Source: Actinoplanes sp. N902-109
Lineage (GTDB): Bacteria > Actinomycetota > Actinomycetes > Mycobacteriales > Micromonosporaceae
Length of the DNA stretch: 64,000 nucleotides
Assembly: GCF_000389965.1 (NCBI RefSeq)
Contig: NC_021191.1
Location: forward strand, 8,743,501-8,807,500
Direction of reading: 5' to 3'
A model generated the notes under the pieces. That model did no database searches and was not told the DNA's origin. It saw nothing but the letters and a program-made list of their open reading frames with translations. The translations under genes and the position numbers were made by a program. Shown here in pieces: positions 34,860-42,924 of this stretch; the stretch's first letter is position 1, and each line of letters begins with the position of its first letter.

Positions 34860-35766
34860 CCCGCAGCATCGGGGCGTTGCTGCTGGCGTTGAAGGTGTCG
34901 ATGGCGCGGAGTTCGGGGCGCGTGCTCCGGGCGTACGTCAGGTTGGCGATCTTGACCGTCAGTCCGAGACCGTGGCCGCGGTGCTCCGGGTCGACGATGG
35001 TGATCTGCTGCCAGGCCTGCCAGCGGATGTCGTTGGGGCAGGTCAGCAGCGTCCATGCGACGAGCCGGCCGGTCGCGGTGTGCACGGCTCCGCTGTGGTA
35101 CGCGGTGCGGTTGCGGCTGAGGATCGATTTCTCGTTCTCGCGGACCCGTTCGGCGTCGACCTTCTCCGCCTCCCAGGCCAGGTCGCCGGTGGGTGCGTCG
35201 ACATTGAGCCGGCTGTCGAGATAGGCGACGTCGTGCACGTACTCGTCGGGGGTGTGGTCGGTCCATTGCGCCAGTCGGTAGCCGTCCGCGACCGGCGCTC
35301 TCAGCTCGAGCGCGTCGAAGTCCGCGACGTCGAGGCGGCTGCGGGTCTCGGCGAGCGCCGGTGCCGCACCCATCGCGGTGGCGAAGGCCGGACCGTCGGG
35401 CAGCGAGTCCACGGTGGGGGCGATGAGGAAGGTGCGCCCGTGCGCGCGGCTACGCTCGACCGCGTGGGCGTACAACGCCCGCCCGATGCCCCGGCGGCGA
35501 TGATCGGGATGCACGTTGAGCTGGATGTTGCTGGTGCTCGTGTTCTCGAGCTGCGGGAAGCCGATTTCGAGCAGGCCCGCCGGGGTGCCCTCGTCGGTAC
35601 GGGCGATGAAGAACTCCCAGAGGCTGCCGGGCCACGGCTGGTGGACCCGCGCGTCGAACGCGGCGCGGGACCAGAACGGGATGTCCGGGGCCTCGGCGGC
35701 CGCGGCGGCCTGGTTGATGCGGTAGGCGTCGTCCTCGTCGGCGACGCTGAGAAGCTTGATGTCCAC
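34798..35766 (-). CDS. Tandem GNAT acetyltransferase
   Basis: 322-residue protein with two GNAT-like halves. The first carries IQLNVHPDHRRRGIGRALYAHAVE (about residues 85-108), a full acetyl-CoA-binding motif. The second carries ITIVDPEHRGHGLGLTVKIANL (about 250-271) followed by TFNASSNAPMLRVNQAMGF. This two-domain layout resembles actinobacterial mycothiol-synthase-like and related acetyltransferases, but the substrate is unassigned. GTG 35766 is taken as the start. The frame stays open upstream to an ATG at 35883 (MSLETISWGPN), so a longer N-terminus cannot be excluded. Confidence 0.8.
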   Translation of the reverse strand: MDIKLLSVADEDDAYRINQAAAAAEAPDIPFWSRAAFDARVHQPWPGSLWEFFIARTDEGTPAGLLEIGFPQLENTSTSNIQLNVHPDHRRRGIGRALYAHAVERSRAHGRTFLIAPTVDSLPDGPAFATAMGAAPALAETRSRLDVADFDALELRAPVADGYRLAQWTDHTPDEYVHDVAYLDSRLNVDAPTGDLAWEAEKVDAERVRENEKSILSRNRTAYHSGAVHTATGRLVAWTLLTCPNDIRWQAWQQITIVDPEHRGHGLGLTVKIANLTYARSTRPELRAIDTFNASSNAPMLRVNQAMGFRARETWTQWQATI

Positions 35767-35854
35767 GCCCGGATGCTGCCGGGTGGCGCGGCATGAACAC
35801 CAGCGAATTTGGTCGAGAGGGCGCGCGCACGGCGCCTCCGGCACCGGGTCGTTG

Positions 35855-35967
35855 GGTCCCCAGGAGATTGTTTCCAAGCTCATGGTTGGGGACCGCGTAC
35901 GGCGTCGCGCCCTCCCGCGTAGAGCATCCTGCCGACCCCGTGATCCCGGCGCAAGTCCTCGCCGGGG
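35855..35967. other. Structured intergenic segment with two hairpins
   Basis: An 8-bp stem GGTCCCCA (35855-35862) / TGGGGACC (35887-35894) is followed by a 7-bp stem CCCGGCG (35945-35951) / CGCCGGG (35960-35966) and then GTTATTTCT on the plus strand. It lies between convergent-side thrC (stop 36007) and the GNAT gene. It may be an RNA element, a thrC 3' structure, or part of an N-terminal extension of the GNAT gene. I matched it to no known riboswitch. Confidence 0.35.
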
Positions 35968-36006
35968 TTATTTCTCCACAAGGGGCAGGAGCATGGTTAC
36001 ACAGCG

Positions 36007-37293
36007 TCAACCGAGCAGGCCGGCCTCGCGGGCGCCCCGCAGCGACGGCTTGATCCGGTGGGTCGGGCCGACCAGGCCGGCGACGGCATCGATGGTCTTC
36101 AGTCCCTCGCCGGTGTTGTAGACGACGGTCTCCTTGGCCGGGTCGAGCTTGCCGTCGGCGACCAGCTTCTTGAGCACGGCGACGGTGGTGCCGCCGGCCG
36201 TCTCGGCGAAGATGCCGGTCGTGGCGGCCAGCAGCCGGATGCCCGCGCGGATCTCGTCGTCGTCGGCGTAGTCCATCCAGCCGCCGGTACGCTTGACCGC
36301 CTCGATGGCGTACGCGCCGGCCGCCGGGTCACCGATGTTGAGCGACTTGGCGATGCCGGTCGGCTTGACCGGGATGATGGTGTCGCTGTCGTTGTGCAGC
36401 GCGGTGGCGATCGGGTTGCACCCGGCGGACTGGGCGCCGAACACCGTCCAGCCCCCCTCGGGCGCCTCGACCAGGCCGATCTCGACCAGCTCGCTGAAGG
36501 CCTTGTCGACCTTGGTGAGCAGCTCGCCGGAGGCCATCGGGATGACCACCTGGGCCGGGATGCGCCAGCCGAGCTGCTCGGCGACCTCGTAACCCAGCGT
36601 CTTGGAACCCTCGGCGTAGAACGGGCGCACGTTCACGTTGACGAACGCGGTGTCCTCGAACTCGTCGGTCTCCACGAGTTCGCCGCAGAGCCGGTTGACG
36701 TCGTCGTACGAGCCGTCGATGGCGACCAGGTCACCGTCGTACACGGCCGTGGTGAGCACCTTGCCGGGTTCGAGGTCGCTGGGGATGAACGTGATGGACG
36801 GGACGCCGGCCCGGGCCGCGTGCGCGGCGACCGAGTTGGCCAGGTTGCCGGTCGAGGCGCAGGCGAAGCGGCTGAAGCCGAGCTCACGGGCGGCCGTCAG
36901 GGCGACCGAGACGACCCGGTCCTTGAACGAGTGGGTGGGGTTGGCCGAGTCGTCCTTGACCCACAGCGGCGCGTCCAGGCCGACCGCGGCGGCCAGGGCA
37001 GGCGCGCTGACCAGCGGGGTCATGCCGGGGTCGAGGGTGACCCGGGCGGCGGGGTCCTGGCCGGCGGGCAGCAGCGCGGCGTAGCGCCAGATGTTGTACG
37101 GGCCCGCCTCGATCTGCGCGCGCGTGACGGTGGCGAGCTTGGCCTGGTCGTAGGCGACCTCGAGGGGGCCGAAACACTCGTAACACGCATGCTGCGCGGC
37201 GAGCGGGTATTCGGCGCCACAGCCGCGGCAGACGAGGGCGCGGGCGGGGCTGGTGGTACTGGTGCTGGTGGGGGCGTCGACCGTCGACGTCAT
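36007..37293 (-). CDS. thrC: Threonine synthase with N-terminal zinc ribbon
   Basis: PLP enzyme converting O-phosphohomoserine to threonine, 428 residues. The N-terminus has two CxxC pairs (CRGCG and CYECF, about residues 20-40), the zinc ribbon of the plant/actinobacterial-type enzyme. The PLP lysine is in NPTHSFKDR near residue 122. ACASTGNLANS is the phosphate/PLP-binding loop. ATG 37293 has AAGGAG at spacing 6, directly after the riboswitch P1 stem. A SAM-I riboswitch occupies the leader, tying expression to S-adenosylmethionine level. Confidence 0.96.
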   Translation of the reverse strand: MTSTVDAPTSTSTTSPARALVCRGCGAEYPLAAQHACYECFGPLEVAYDQAKLATVTRAQIEAGPYNIWRYAALLPAGQDPAARVTLDPGMTPLVSAPALAAAVGLDAPLWVKDDSANPTHSFKDRVVSVALTAARELGFSRFACASTGNLANSVAAHAARAGVPSITFIPSDLEPGKVLTTAVYDGDLVAIDGSYDDVNRLCGELVETDEFEDTAFVNVNVRPFYAEGSKTLGYEVAEQLGWRIPAQVVIPMASGELLTKVDKAFSELVEIGLVEAPEGGWTVFGAQSAGCNPIATALHNDSDTIIPVKPTGIAKSLNIGDPAAGAYAIEAVKRTGGWMDYADDDEIRAGIRLLAATTGIFAETAGGTTVAVLKKLVADGKLDPAKETVVYNTGEGLKTIDAVAGLVGPTHRIKPSLRGAREAGLLG

Positions 37294-37305
37294 GCGAGGC
37301 TCCTT

Positions 37306-37431
37306 CTCATCTTCCCCGGCGCTGGACCGGGACGGAATTAGCACCTGCCGGGCGCGAGCCTCGTCATCGAGTCGAGCGCGGTGGTTGCCGGGGCGTCGTC
37401 GGGCCGTATCCCTGATACCCCTCTGGATGAG
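37306..37431 (-). ncRNA. SAM-I (S-box) riboswitch in the thrC leader
   Basis: Read on the minus strand, the element has the S-box core in order. P1 5' arm is CTCATC (37431-37426), then CAGAGGG, GGCCCGACGACGCCCCGG, CAACCACC, a GC-rich P3, then CAGGTGCTAATTCC and a P4 hairpin (CCCGG/CCGGG). P1 closes with GATGAG (37311-37306). The invariant GCAACC and GTGCTAATTCC features match family consensus. The 3' P1 arm abuts the AAGGAG ribosome-binding site, and there is no terminator with a U-run, which points to translational rather than transcriptional control. Confidence 0.92.
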
Positions 37432-37624
37432 GTCTTCAGTTGTTTCACCCACTTTACGTCCTCAGGCCGGGGAGCTCGTCCCGTCATCCCGAGTTGTGAG
37501 CGAGACCTCCCCGTTCAGTCACCACCGGTCAGCGTCTGACGCCGTGTCGGCGCGGTTACTCACCGCTGTGGCGTGCGCTGCCTAAGGTGACGCGAGTCAT
37601 GTCACCTCAGGCGGGAGGTGCGGC

Positions 37625-38623
37625 GTGAGCGCCGTCCTGGAGATCGCGGGTCTGCAGAAGACCTATCGCAGCCGGAAGGGGGTGCGCAAGGCCCTCGACG
37701 GCTTCGACATGGTCGTCGAGGCGGGCCAGGTGCACGGCTTCCTCGGACCCAACGGCTCCGGCAAGACGACTACGTTGCGTACCCTGCTGGGCCTCATCCG
37801 GCCCAACGGGGGGCGCATGTCCATCCTGGGCCGGGAGGTGCCGCAGGCGCTGCCCGAGGTGGCCGGCTCGGTCGGCGCCATCGTGGAGAGCCCGCAGTTC
37901 TTCGGCAACTTCTCGGCGCAGGACACCCTGTCGCTGCTCGCCGACGCGGGCGGGGTCGCGCCGCGCCGGGTCACCGAGGTGCTGGAGCTGGTCGGCCTGC
38001 GGGACCGCGCCAAGGACCGAGTCAAGACCTATTCCCTCGGCATGAAGCAGCGCCTGGCGGTGGCATCGGCACTGCTCAAGGATCCCAGACTGCTGATCCT
38101 GGACGAACCGGCCAACGGGCTGGACCCGGGCGGCATCCGCGAGATGCGCTCGCTGATGGCCAACCTGGCCGCGTCCGGCATGACCGTGGTGCTGTCCAGC
38201 CACATCCTCGGCGAGATCCAGCTGATCTGCGACTCCGTCACGATCATCTCGGCCGGGCGGCGGGTTGCGGCGGGTTCGGTGGCCGAGGTCCTGGCATCGC
38301 ACACCTCTTCGTCCGTACGGGTACGCCTCGAAGCAGTCACCGATCTGACCAGCTCGGCCGCCGCCCTGCGCGACCAGGGTGCCCAGGTCCTCGTCGAGGC
38401 CGACCACCTGATGGTGTCCGGGCTGGCCCAGCCCAGCGCGATCACCCGCACCCTGGCCGCCCGCGGTGTCTACGTCAGCGAGCTCAGCCCGGTGGTCGCC
38501 GACCTGGAGAGCGTGTTCCTGGAGCTGACCGGCACCGCCCCGGTGCCCGGCGAGCACCGGCAGGTGGATCAGACGATCATGTCGGCGGCCACGCCGGCGC
38601 AGAGCGGCGGGTGGGGACAGTGA
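37625..38623 (+). CDS. ABC transporter ATP-binding protein
   Basis: 332-residue exporter-type ATPase of the ABC-2/drug-resistance class. Walker A GPNGSGKTTT lies near residue 40, the signature YSLGMKQRLAVA near 139 and Walker B LLILDEPANGLDP near 158. The ~95-residue C-terminal extension after the ATPase core is typical of DrrA-like subunits. GTG 37625 follows GGGAGG at good distance. Its TGA overlaps the GTG of the permease gene (GTGA), so the two are coupled. The substrate is unknown. Confidence 0.9.
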   Translation: MSAVLEIAGLQKTYRSRKGVRKALDGFDMVVEAGQVHGFLGPNGSGKTTTLRTLLGLIRPNGGRMSILGREVPQALPEVAGSVGAIVESPQFFGNFSAQDTLSLLADAGGVAPRRVTEVLELVGLRDRAKDRVKTYSLGMKQRLAVASALLKDPRLLILDEPANGLDPGGIREMRSLMANLAASGMTVVLSSHILGEIQLICDSVTIISAGRRVAAGSVAEVLASHTSSSVRVRLEAVTDLTSSAAALRDQGAQVLVEADHLMVSGLAQPSAITRTLAARGVYVSELSPVVADLESVFLELTGTAPVPGEHRQVDQTIMSAATPAQSGGWGQ

Positions 38624-39609
38624 GCCTGTACACAGCGGAGACCCGGCGGCTGACCAAGCGGCGCTTCACCCGGCTGTTCACGCTGGGCGTGCTGCTGGTG
38701 CTGATCGCCATCGCCGTCGGCATGTTCGCCACCCACCAGCGCAACACCCCGGAGGTCGTCGCCGCCGCCCAGGCCCAGGCCGGGCGCGAGTATCAGAACG
38801 CCGTCGTCCAGGCGGCCCAGGACCGCAAGAACTGCCTGGCCACCGCGACCACACCCACCGACTGCGCCGACATGTGGCAGCCGACCCCGGCTGACTTCCA
38901 GGCCCAGTGGTACATGCCCGCCACCTTCATCTTCCGGGAGAACTTCCCCGACATGGTCACCACGCTGGCCGCCATCCTGGCGGTGCTGGCGTTCGTGATC
39001 GGGGCGTCGTTCGTGGGCGCGGAGTGGACCAGCGGCGGGATGATGAACCTGCTCCTCTGGCGCCCACGGCGGCTGCAGGTGCTGGGGACCAAGCTGGGAG
39101 CGCTGCTGGTGGCGCTGACCGGGCTGACCGTGGTGCTCTCCGCGATCTGGACCGGGGTGTTCGCGGTGATCGCCCACTCGCGCGGGTCGGTGGACTCCAT
39201 GACCTCCGGGGCCTGGCAGTCGATCGCGTTGATGGAGCTGCGGGGGCTGGTGATGGTGCTGGCGGCCGGGGCCATCGGGTTCGGGCTGGCCTCGATCGGC
39301 CGGCACACCGCGGTGGCGATGGGCGTGATCATCGGCGTGGTGGTGCTGTTCCAGTTCGGACTGGGCACGGTGCTGGCGCTGGCGAACGTGAAGTTCGTCG
39401 ATGCGTTTCTGATCCCGACCTGGGCCGTCGCTTGGATGGACAAGCAGATCAAGCTCGAGGACTACAACTCGTGCATCCCCACCCCCACCGGCTGCGAGTC
39501 CGACACGTTGACCTTGACCTGGCCGATGGCGGGCGGCCTGCTCACCGCCGCGCTGCTGCTGGTGGTCGGCACAGCGATGTGGACTCTTCGTAGCCGAGAC
39601 ATCACATGA
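38620..39609 (+). CDS. ABC-2 type transporter permease
   Basis: 329-residue membrane subunit partnering the preceding ATPase. One hydrophobic segment near residue 20 is followed by a ~70-residue extracytoplasmic loop with two cysteines (KNCLATATTPTDCADMW). About five further segments follow from residue 110, the last near the C-terminus ahead of TLRSRDIT. A second Cys pair (NSCIPTPTGCES) lies in the final external loop. The GTG start overlaps the ATPase stop codon. Confidence 0.88.
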   Translation: MSLYTAETRRLTKRRFTRLFTLGVLLVLIAIAVGMFATHQRNTPEVVAAAQAQAGREYQNAVVQAAQDRKNCLATATTPTDCADMWQPTPADFQAQWYMPATFIFRENFPDMVTTLAAILAVLAFVIGASFVGAEWTSGGMMNLLLWRPRRLQVLGTKLGALLVALTGLTVVLSAIWTGVFAVIAHSRGSVDSMTSGAWQSIALMELRGLVMVLAAGAIGFGLASIGRHTAVAMGVIIGVVVLFQFGLGTVLALANVKFVDAFLIPTWAVAWMDKQIKLEDYNSCIPTPTGCESDTLTLTWPMAGGLLTAALLLVVGTAMWTLRSRDIT

Positions 39610-39697
39610 GGTGATATTGCCTGGAAGGTGCGCGCGGGGGATCGCCGGCTGCGAGTATTACGGCGATCCCCCTTTCGTGTCTGCCCGAGGAAGCCGC

Positions 39698-39988
39698 ATG
39701 GAGCACATCCCAGCGCCGCGCGACGGCGACGAACCGGCCCCGCCCGCCGCGGCCGAACCCGCCCTCTCCGAGCGTGAGCAGCAGATCCTCGCGTTCGAGC
39801 AGAAGTGGTGGAAGCACGCCGGCGCCAAGGAGCAGGCCATCCGGGACACCTTCGAGCTCTCCTCGACGCGCTACTACCAGCTGCTCAACGCCCTGCTGGA
39901 CAACCCGGCGGCGCTGGCACACGACCCGGTGCTGGTCGGCCGGCTGCGCCGGTTGCGTTCGACGCGGGCCCGCACCCGGCGCCGCTAA
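39698..39988 (+). CDS. DUF3263 domain protein
   Basis: 96-residue actinobacterial protein of the DUF3263 family; function unknown. The domain (about residues 27-92) reads SEREQQILAFEQKWWKHAG, then KEQAIRDTFELSSTRYYQLLN, a helix-turn-helix-like arrangement suggesting DNA binding. It ends in the basic RLRRLRSTRARTRRR. GAGGAAG just upstream supports the ATG at 39698. Its stop codon overlaps that of the convergent AAA ATPase gene (CTAA, 39985-39988). Confidence 0.85.
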   Translation: MEHIPAPRDGDEPAPPAAAEPALSEREQQILAFEQKWWKHAGAKEQAIRDTFELSSTRYYQLLNALLDNPAALAHDPVLVGRLRRLRSTRARTRRR

Positions 39989-42219
39989 CCCGCGGAGTGC
40001 GTCGAGGCGTAGGCCTCCAGCCACGCGACCTGCACCGGATCGAGCGACGGCCGGACCCGCTTGCGTGCGGTGGCCACATGCTCGGCGGTCACGGTCGTCG
40101 CGTCCAGCGACTCACGCATCGCCGCCAGCGCCGCCTCGCGGATGAGCGCGGCGCAGTCCGCGGCCGAGAAGCCCGCCAGGTCGACACCGAGCTCGTCCAG
40201 GTCGACCGTCTCGTCCAGCGGCACCGACTTGGCCGACGCGCGCAGGATCGCGGCCCGCGCCTCGCCGTCCGGCGGCGGCACGAACACCAGCCGCTCCAAC
40301 CGGCCCGGCCGCAGCAACGCGGGGTCGATCAAATCGGGCCGGTTGGTCGCGCCGATCACCACGACGTTTCGCAGCGACTCCACGCCGTCCAGCTCGGTCA
40401 GCAGCGCCGCCACCACCCGGTCGGTGGTCCCGCCGTCGGTGGCCTGCCCGCGGGTCGGGGCCAGCGCATCCACCTCGTCCAGGAAGACCAGCGTCGGCGC
40501 CGCCTCCCGGGCCCGGCGGAACAGCTCACGCACCGCCCGCTCACTGTCGCCCACCCACTTGCTGAGCAGCTCGGCGCCCTTGACCGAGAGCACGTTCGCC
40601 TTGCCGGTGCCCGCGATCGCCTTGACGAGATAGGTCTTGCCGCAGCCGGGCGGGCCGTAAAGCAGCACCCCGCGCGGCGGCTGCACGCCGAGCCGGGCGA
40701 ACGTGTCCGGATACGTCAGCGGCCACAGCACCGACTCGGTCAGCACCTCCTTGACCTCGGCCATGTCCCCGACGTCGTCCAGCGTGACCTGGGCGACCTC
40801 CAGGGTGGACTCGGCCATCGAGGTGGGCCGCACCACGCCCAGCGCGGCCTCGAAGTCGGCCATCGCCACGGTCGGCGACTCGGCCTCCTTCTGCCGCAGG
40901 GCCGCGTGCACCCCGGCCTCGCGGGCCAGCGCCCCCAGGTCGGCGGCGACGAACCCGGGCGTACGACCGGCTACGTCGTCCAGCCGTACGTCCTCGGCCA
41001 GCGGCATCCCCCGGGTCAGCACGCGCAGCTGGTCGCGGCGCATCGCCGCGTCCGGCAACGGCACCGCGAGCTGCACGGCCAGCAGGTCCGGTGCACGCAA
41101 CGACGGATCCACCGACTCCGGGCGGCTCGTCGTGCAGACCACCGCGGCGCCCGACCCGACCAGGTCGGCCAGCACCTGGCGGAAGACGGTGGCAAGCGGG
41201 CCCGGCTCGTCGCGCGGCGCGAGCGCCTCCACATCGCTGATCAGCAGGATGCCCCGGGCGGTCGCCTTGAGCTGCCCGGCGTGCTCGCGCAGCCGGGTCG
41301 CGGCCGCGTCGTTGGTCAGCGCGGCGAGCTCGGGCGCCCACACCGCGCGCACCTCGGCCTTCACCCCGGCGGCAACCGCGCGGACCAGCGCCGACTTGCC
41401 GGAGCCGGCCGGCCCGGTGATCAGAACGCCCAGCGACACCGTGGTGCCCAGCCGGTTGAGCACCTCGCGGTGGTGGAACCCGAGATCCAGCAGCTCGGTC
41501 AGCTCCTGCGCCTGGGTGCGCAGCCCGGGCAGGTCATCCACGCTGGGCGGGGGCGTGTCGGGGTCGGTCGAGGCCGGTTCCTGCAGTGCGGTGACCGGGG
41601 GCTGCTCCGGCCGTACGGGAGCGGCGTCCCGGCCCTGCCAACCGACCACCGTGTCCATCGTGACCAGCGCACCGTCCTGGTCGGCCACGCTGACGACCTG
41701 CAGCAACTGGCTGGTCCACAGATAGCCGACCCGGTTGGCGATACTGCGCCGGGCGCCCTCGACCAGCGCCCGCTGCCCCGGCAGATCCTGCGGCAGCAGC
41801 GACACGTCGTCGCCGGCGGTCACCATCTTGCCCAGCAGCGCGAGCCGCAGCATCTCGTTCGTGACCACCGCGGCGATCTCCGGTGGACCGGCCAGCGTGA
41901 CCCGGCGCGCGGCCACCACCGGCAGCGGCGACACCGTCACCTCGTCGCCGTCGCGCAGCTGGAGGTTGCCGATGGTCAGGTCGTCGGCATAGAGCGCGGC
42001 CCGGCTCGCCCCGGCCTCGGCGCGGGCGGCCACCGCGGCCGTGGTGCGGCGGCCGGTCAGCCGCAGCGGATCGCCGGGATTGACCGCCAGCGCGGCCATC
42101 ACCTCCGGATGCAGCCGGACGATGCCGCGGCGGGGCAGCTGGCCAGGTCGTTCGTGCACGGTCAGCGTCAGGTCGTCGGGCACCGCGTAACCTTCCGTAG
42201 GTTCTTCAGCTAGGTTCAC
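39985..42219 (-). CDS. Tandem AAA+ ATPase (CDC48/p97-like)
   Basis: 744-residue AAA protein with an N-terminal beta-rich CDC48_N-like domain (about 1-190) and two ATPase domains. D1 has Walker A GPAGSGKS (~270) but its Walker B reads LLISDVEAL (~325), with valine in place of the catalytic glutamate. D2 has intact GPPGCGKTYLVKAIA (~521), LVFLDEVDAL (~575) and the ATNRPDLIDPALLRPGR arginine-finger region. D2 is therefore the likely hydrolysing ring. Actinobacterial relatives are proposed to unfold proteins; partners here are unknown. GTG 42219 is the start. Confidence 0.9.
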   Translation of the reverse strand: MNLAEEPTEGYAVPDDLTLTVHERPGQLPRRGIVRLHPEVMAALAVNPGDPLRLTGRRTTAAVAARAEAGASRAALYADDLTIGNLQLRDGDEVTVSPLPVVAARRVTLAGPPEIAAVVTNEMLRLALLGKMVTAGDDVSLLPQDLPGQRALVEGARRSIANRVGYLWTSQLLQVVSVADQDGALVTMDTVVGWQGRDAAPVRPEQPPVTALQEPASTDPDTPPPSVDDLPGLRTQAQELTELLDLGFHHREVLNRLGTTVSLGVLITGPAGSGKSALVRAVAAGVKAEVRAVWAPELAALTNDAAATRLREHAGQLKATARGILLISDVEALAPRDEPGPLATVFRQVLADLVGSGAAVVCTTSRPESVDPSLRAPDLLAVQLAVPLPDAAMRRDQLRVLTRGMPLAEDVRLDDVAGRTPGFVAADLGALAREAGVHAALRQKEAESPTVAMADFEAALGVVRPTSMAESTLEVAQVTLDDVGDMAEVKEVLTESVLWPLTYPDTFARLGVQPPRGVLLYGPPGCGKTYLVKAIAGTGKANVLSVKGAELLSKWVGDSERAVRELFRRAREAAPTLVFLDEVDALAPTRGQATDGGTTDRVVAALLTELDGVESLRNVVVIGATNRPDLIDPALLRPGRLERLVFVPPPDGEARAAILRASAKSVPLDETVDLDELGVDLAGFSAADCAALIREAALAAMRESLDATTVTAEHVATARKRVRPSLDPVQVAWLEAYASTHSAG

Positions 42220-42258
42220 ACGCTATCGCCGTCCGCCCAGCCGGGGAGGGAACCATCC

Positions 42259-42879
42259 ATGAGCCACCGTCCCGCCGCACTCGCCGTCGCCGCGATCACC
42301 CTGATCGGCGTCGCCGCGTGCAGCCACGACTCCGATGACGCGGGGGCGTTCGTCACCCCGGCCCCGGCGGCGTCCTCGGCGGCTGCGGCCCCGGCGGCCA
42401 CCACCTCCGCCCCGGCACCCCGGAACGGCCAGGCCCCGGTGGGCAAGGACGCCGGAACGGACGTGGTGTCGGCGGCCGGGCTCGGGCCCTACCGGACCGG
42501 CACGGCGCAGCGCGACCTGTCGTCGGCCAAGCTGATCGGCTCGGTCAAGAAGGTCGACACCTGTACGGCAGCCGCCGGCCTGAGCAAGTACAAGACCCCC
42601 TCGCTGGCGTTCAGCAACGGCAAACTGACCCGGATCGCCATCACCAGCAGCAAGGTGCAGACCCCGGCCGGCGCCAAGGTCGGGATGGCCTACGACGACG
42701 TCAAGAAGCTGTACCCGGCCGGCAAGCAGCTCGACAACTGGGTCGGGGCCAGCGCCTGGTACACCACGGACGGCGGCAACGCGCTGCTGTTCAAGATCTC
42801 CGACGGCAAGGTGAGCGAGATCGATGCCGGGGCGGGCGAGGCGGTGCAGTTCGCGTACACCGATCAGCAGAACTGCTGA
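42259..42879 (+). CDS. Hypothetical lipoprotein
   Basis: 206-residue secreted lipoprotein of unknown function. The signal peptide ALAVAAITLIGVAACS contains a lipobox (V-A-A-C) at about residues 18-21. An alanine/proline/serine-rich linker of ~40 residues is followed by a globular C-terminal domain rich in K, D and Y (AKVGMAYDDVKKLYPAG). It is divergent from the AAA ATPase gene with a 39-bp gap. Confidence 0.8.
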   Translation: MSHRPAALAVAAITLIGVAACSHDSDDAGAFVTPAPAASSAAAAPAATTSAPAPRNGQAPVGKDAGTDVVSAAGLGPYRTGTAQRDLSSAKLIGSVKKVDTCTAAAGLSKYKTPSLAFSNGKLTRIAITSSKVQTPAGAKVGMAYDDVKKLYPAGKQLDNWVGASAWYTTDGGNALLFKISDGKVSEIDAGAGEAVQFAYTDQQNC

Positions 42880-42924
42880 GGGTTCACAGCTCGCGCTCAG
42901 CCGCACGCCACTAGCGTTGCCGCC

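Noticed and set aside
35941..35967. Resemblance to a cobalamin-riboswitch segment (GGCGCAAGTCC)
   Set aside because: Only a short word matches; the B12 box and the surrounding core are absent, so it is treated as an ordinary hairpin.
35840..36006. Possible c-di-AMP (ydaO-type) leader
   Set aside because: There is no recognisable 3' core and no cell-wall hydrolase gene downstream on the plus strand.
35756..36121. Plus-strand open frame starting near the GNAT gene and running into thrC
   Set aside because: The translation has no domain character and lies antisense to the thrC 3' end; an ATG at 35992 has a plausible AGGAG, but the product would be only about 43 residues.
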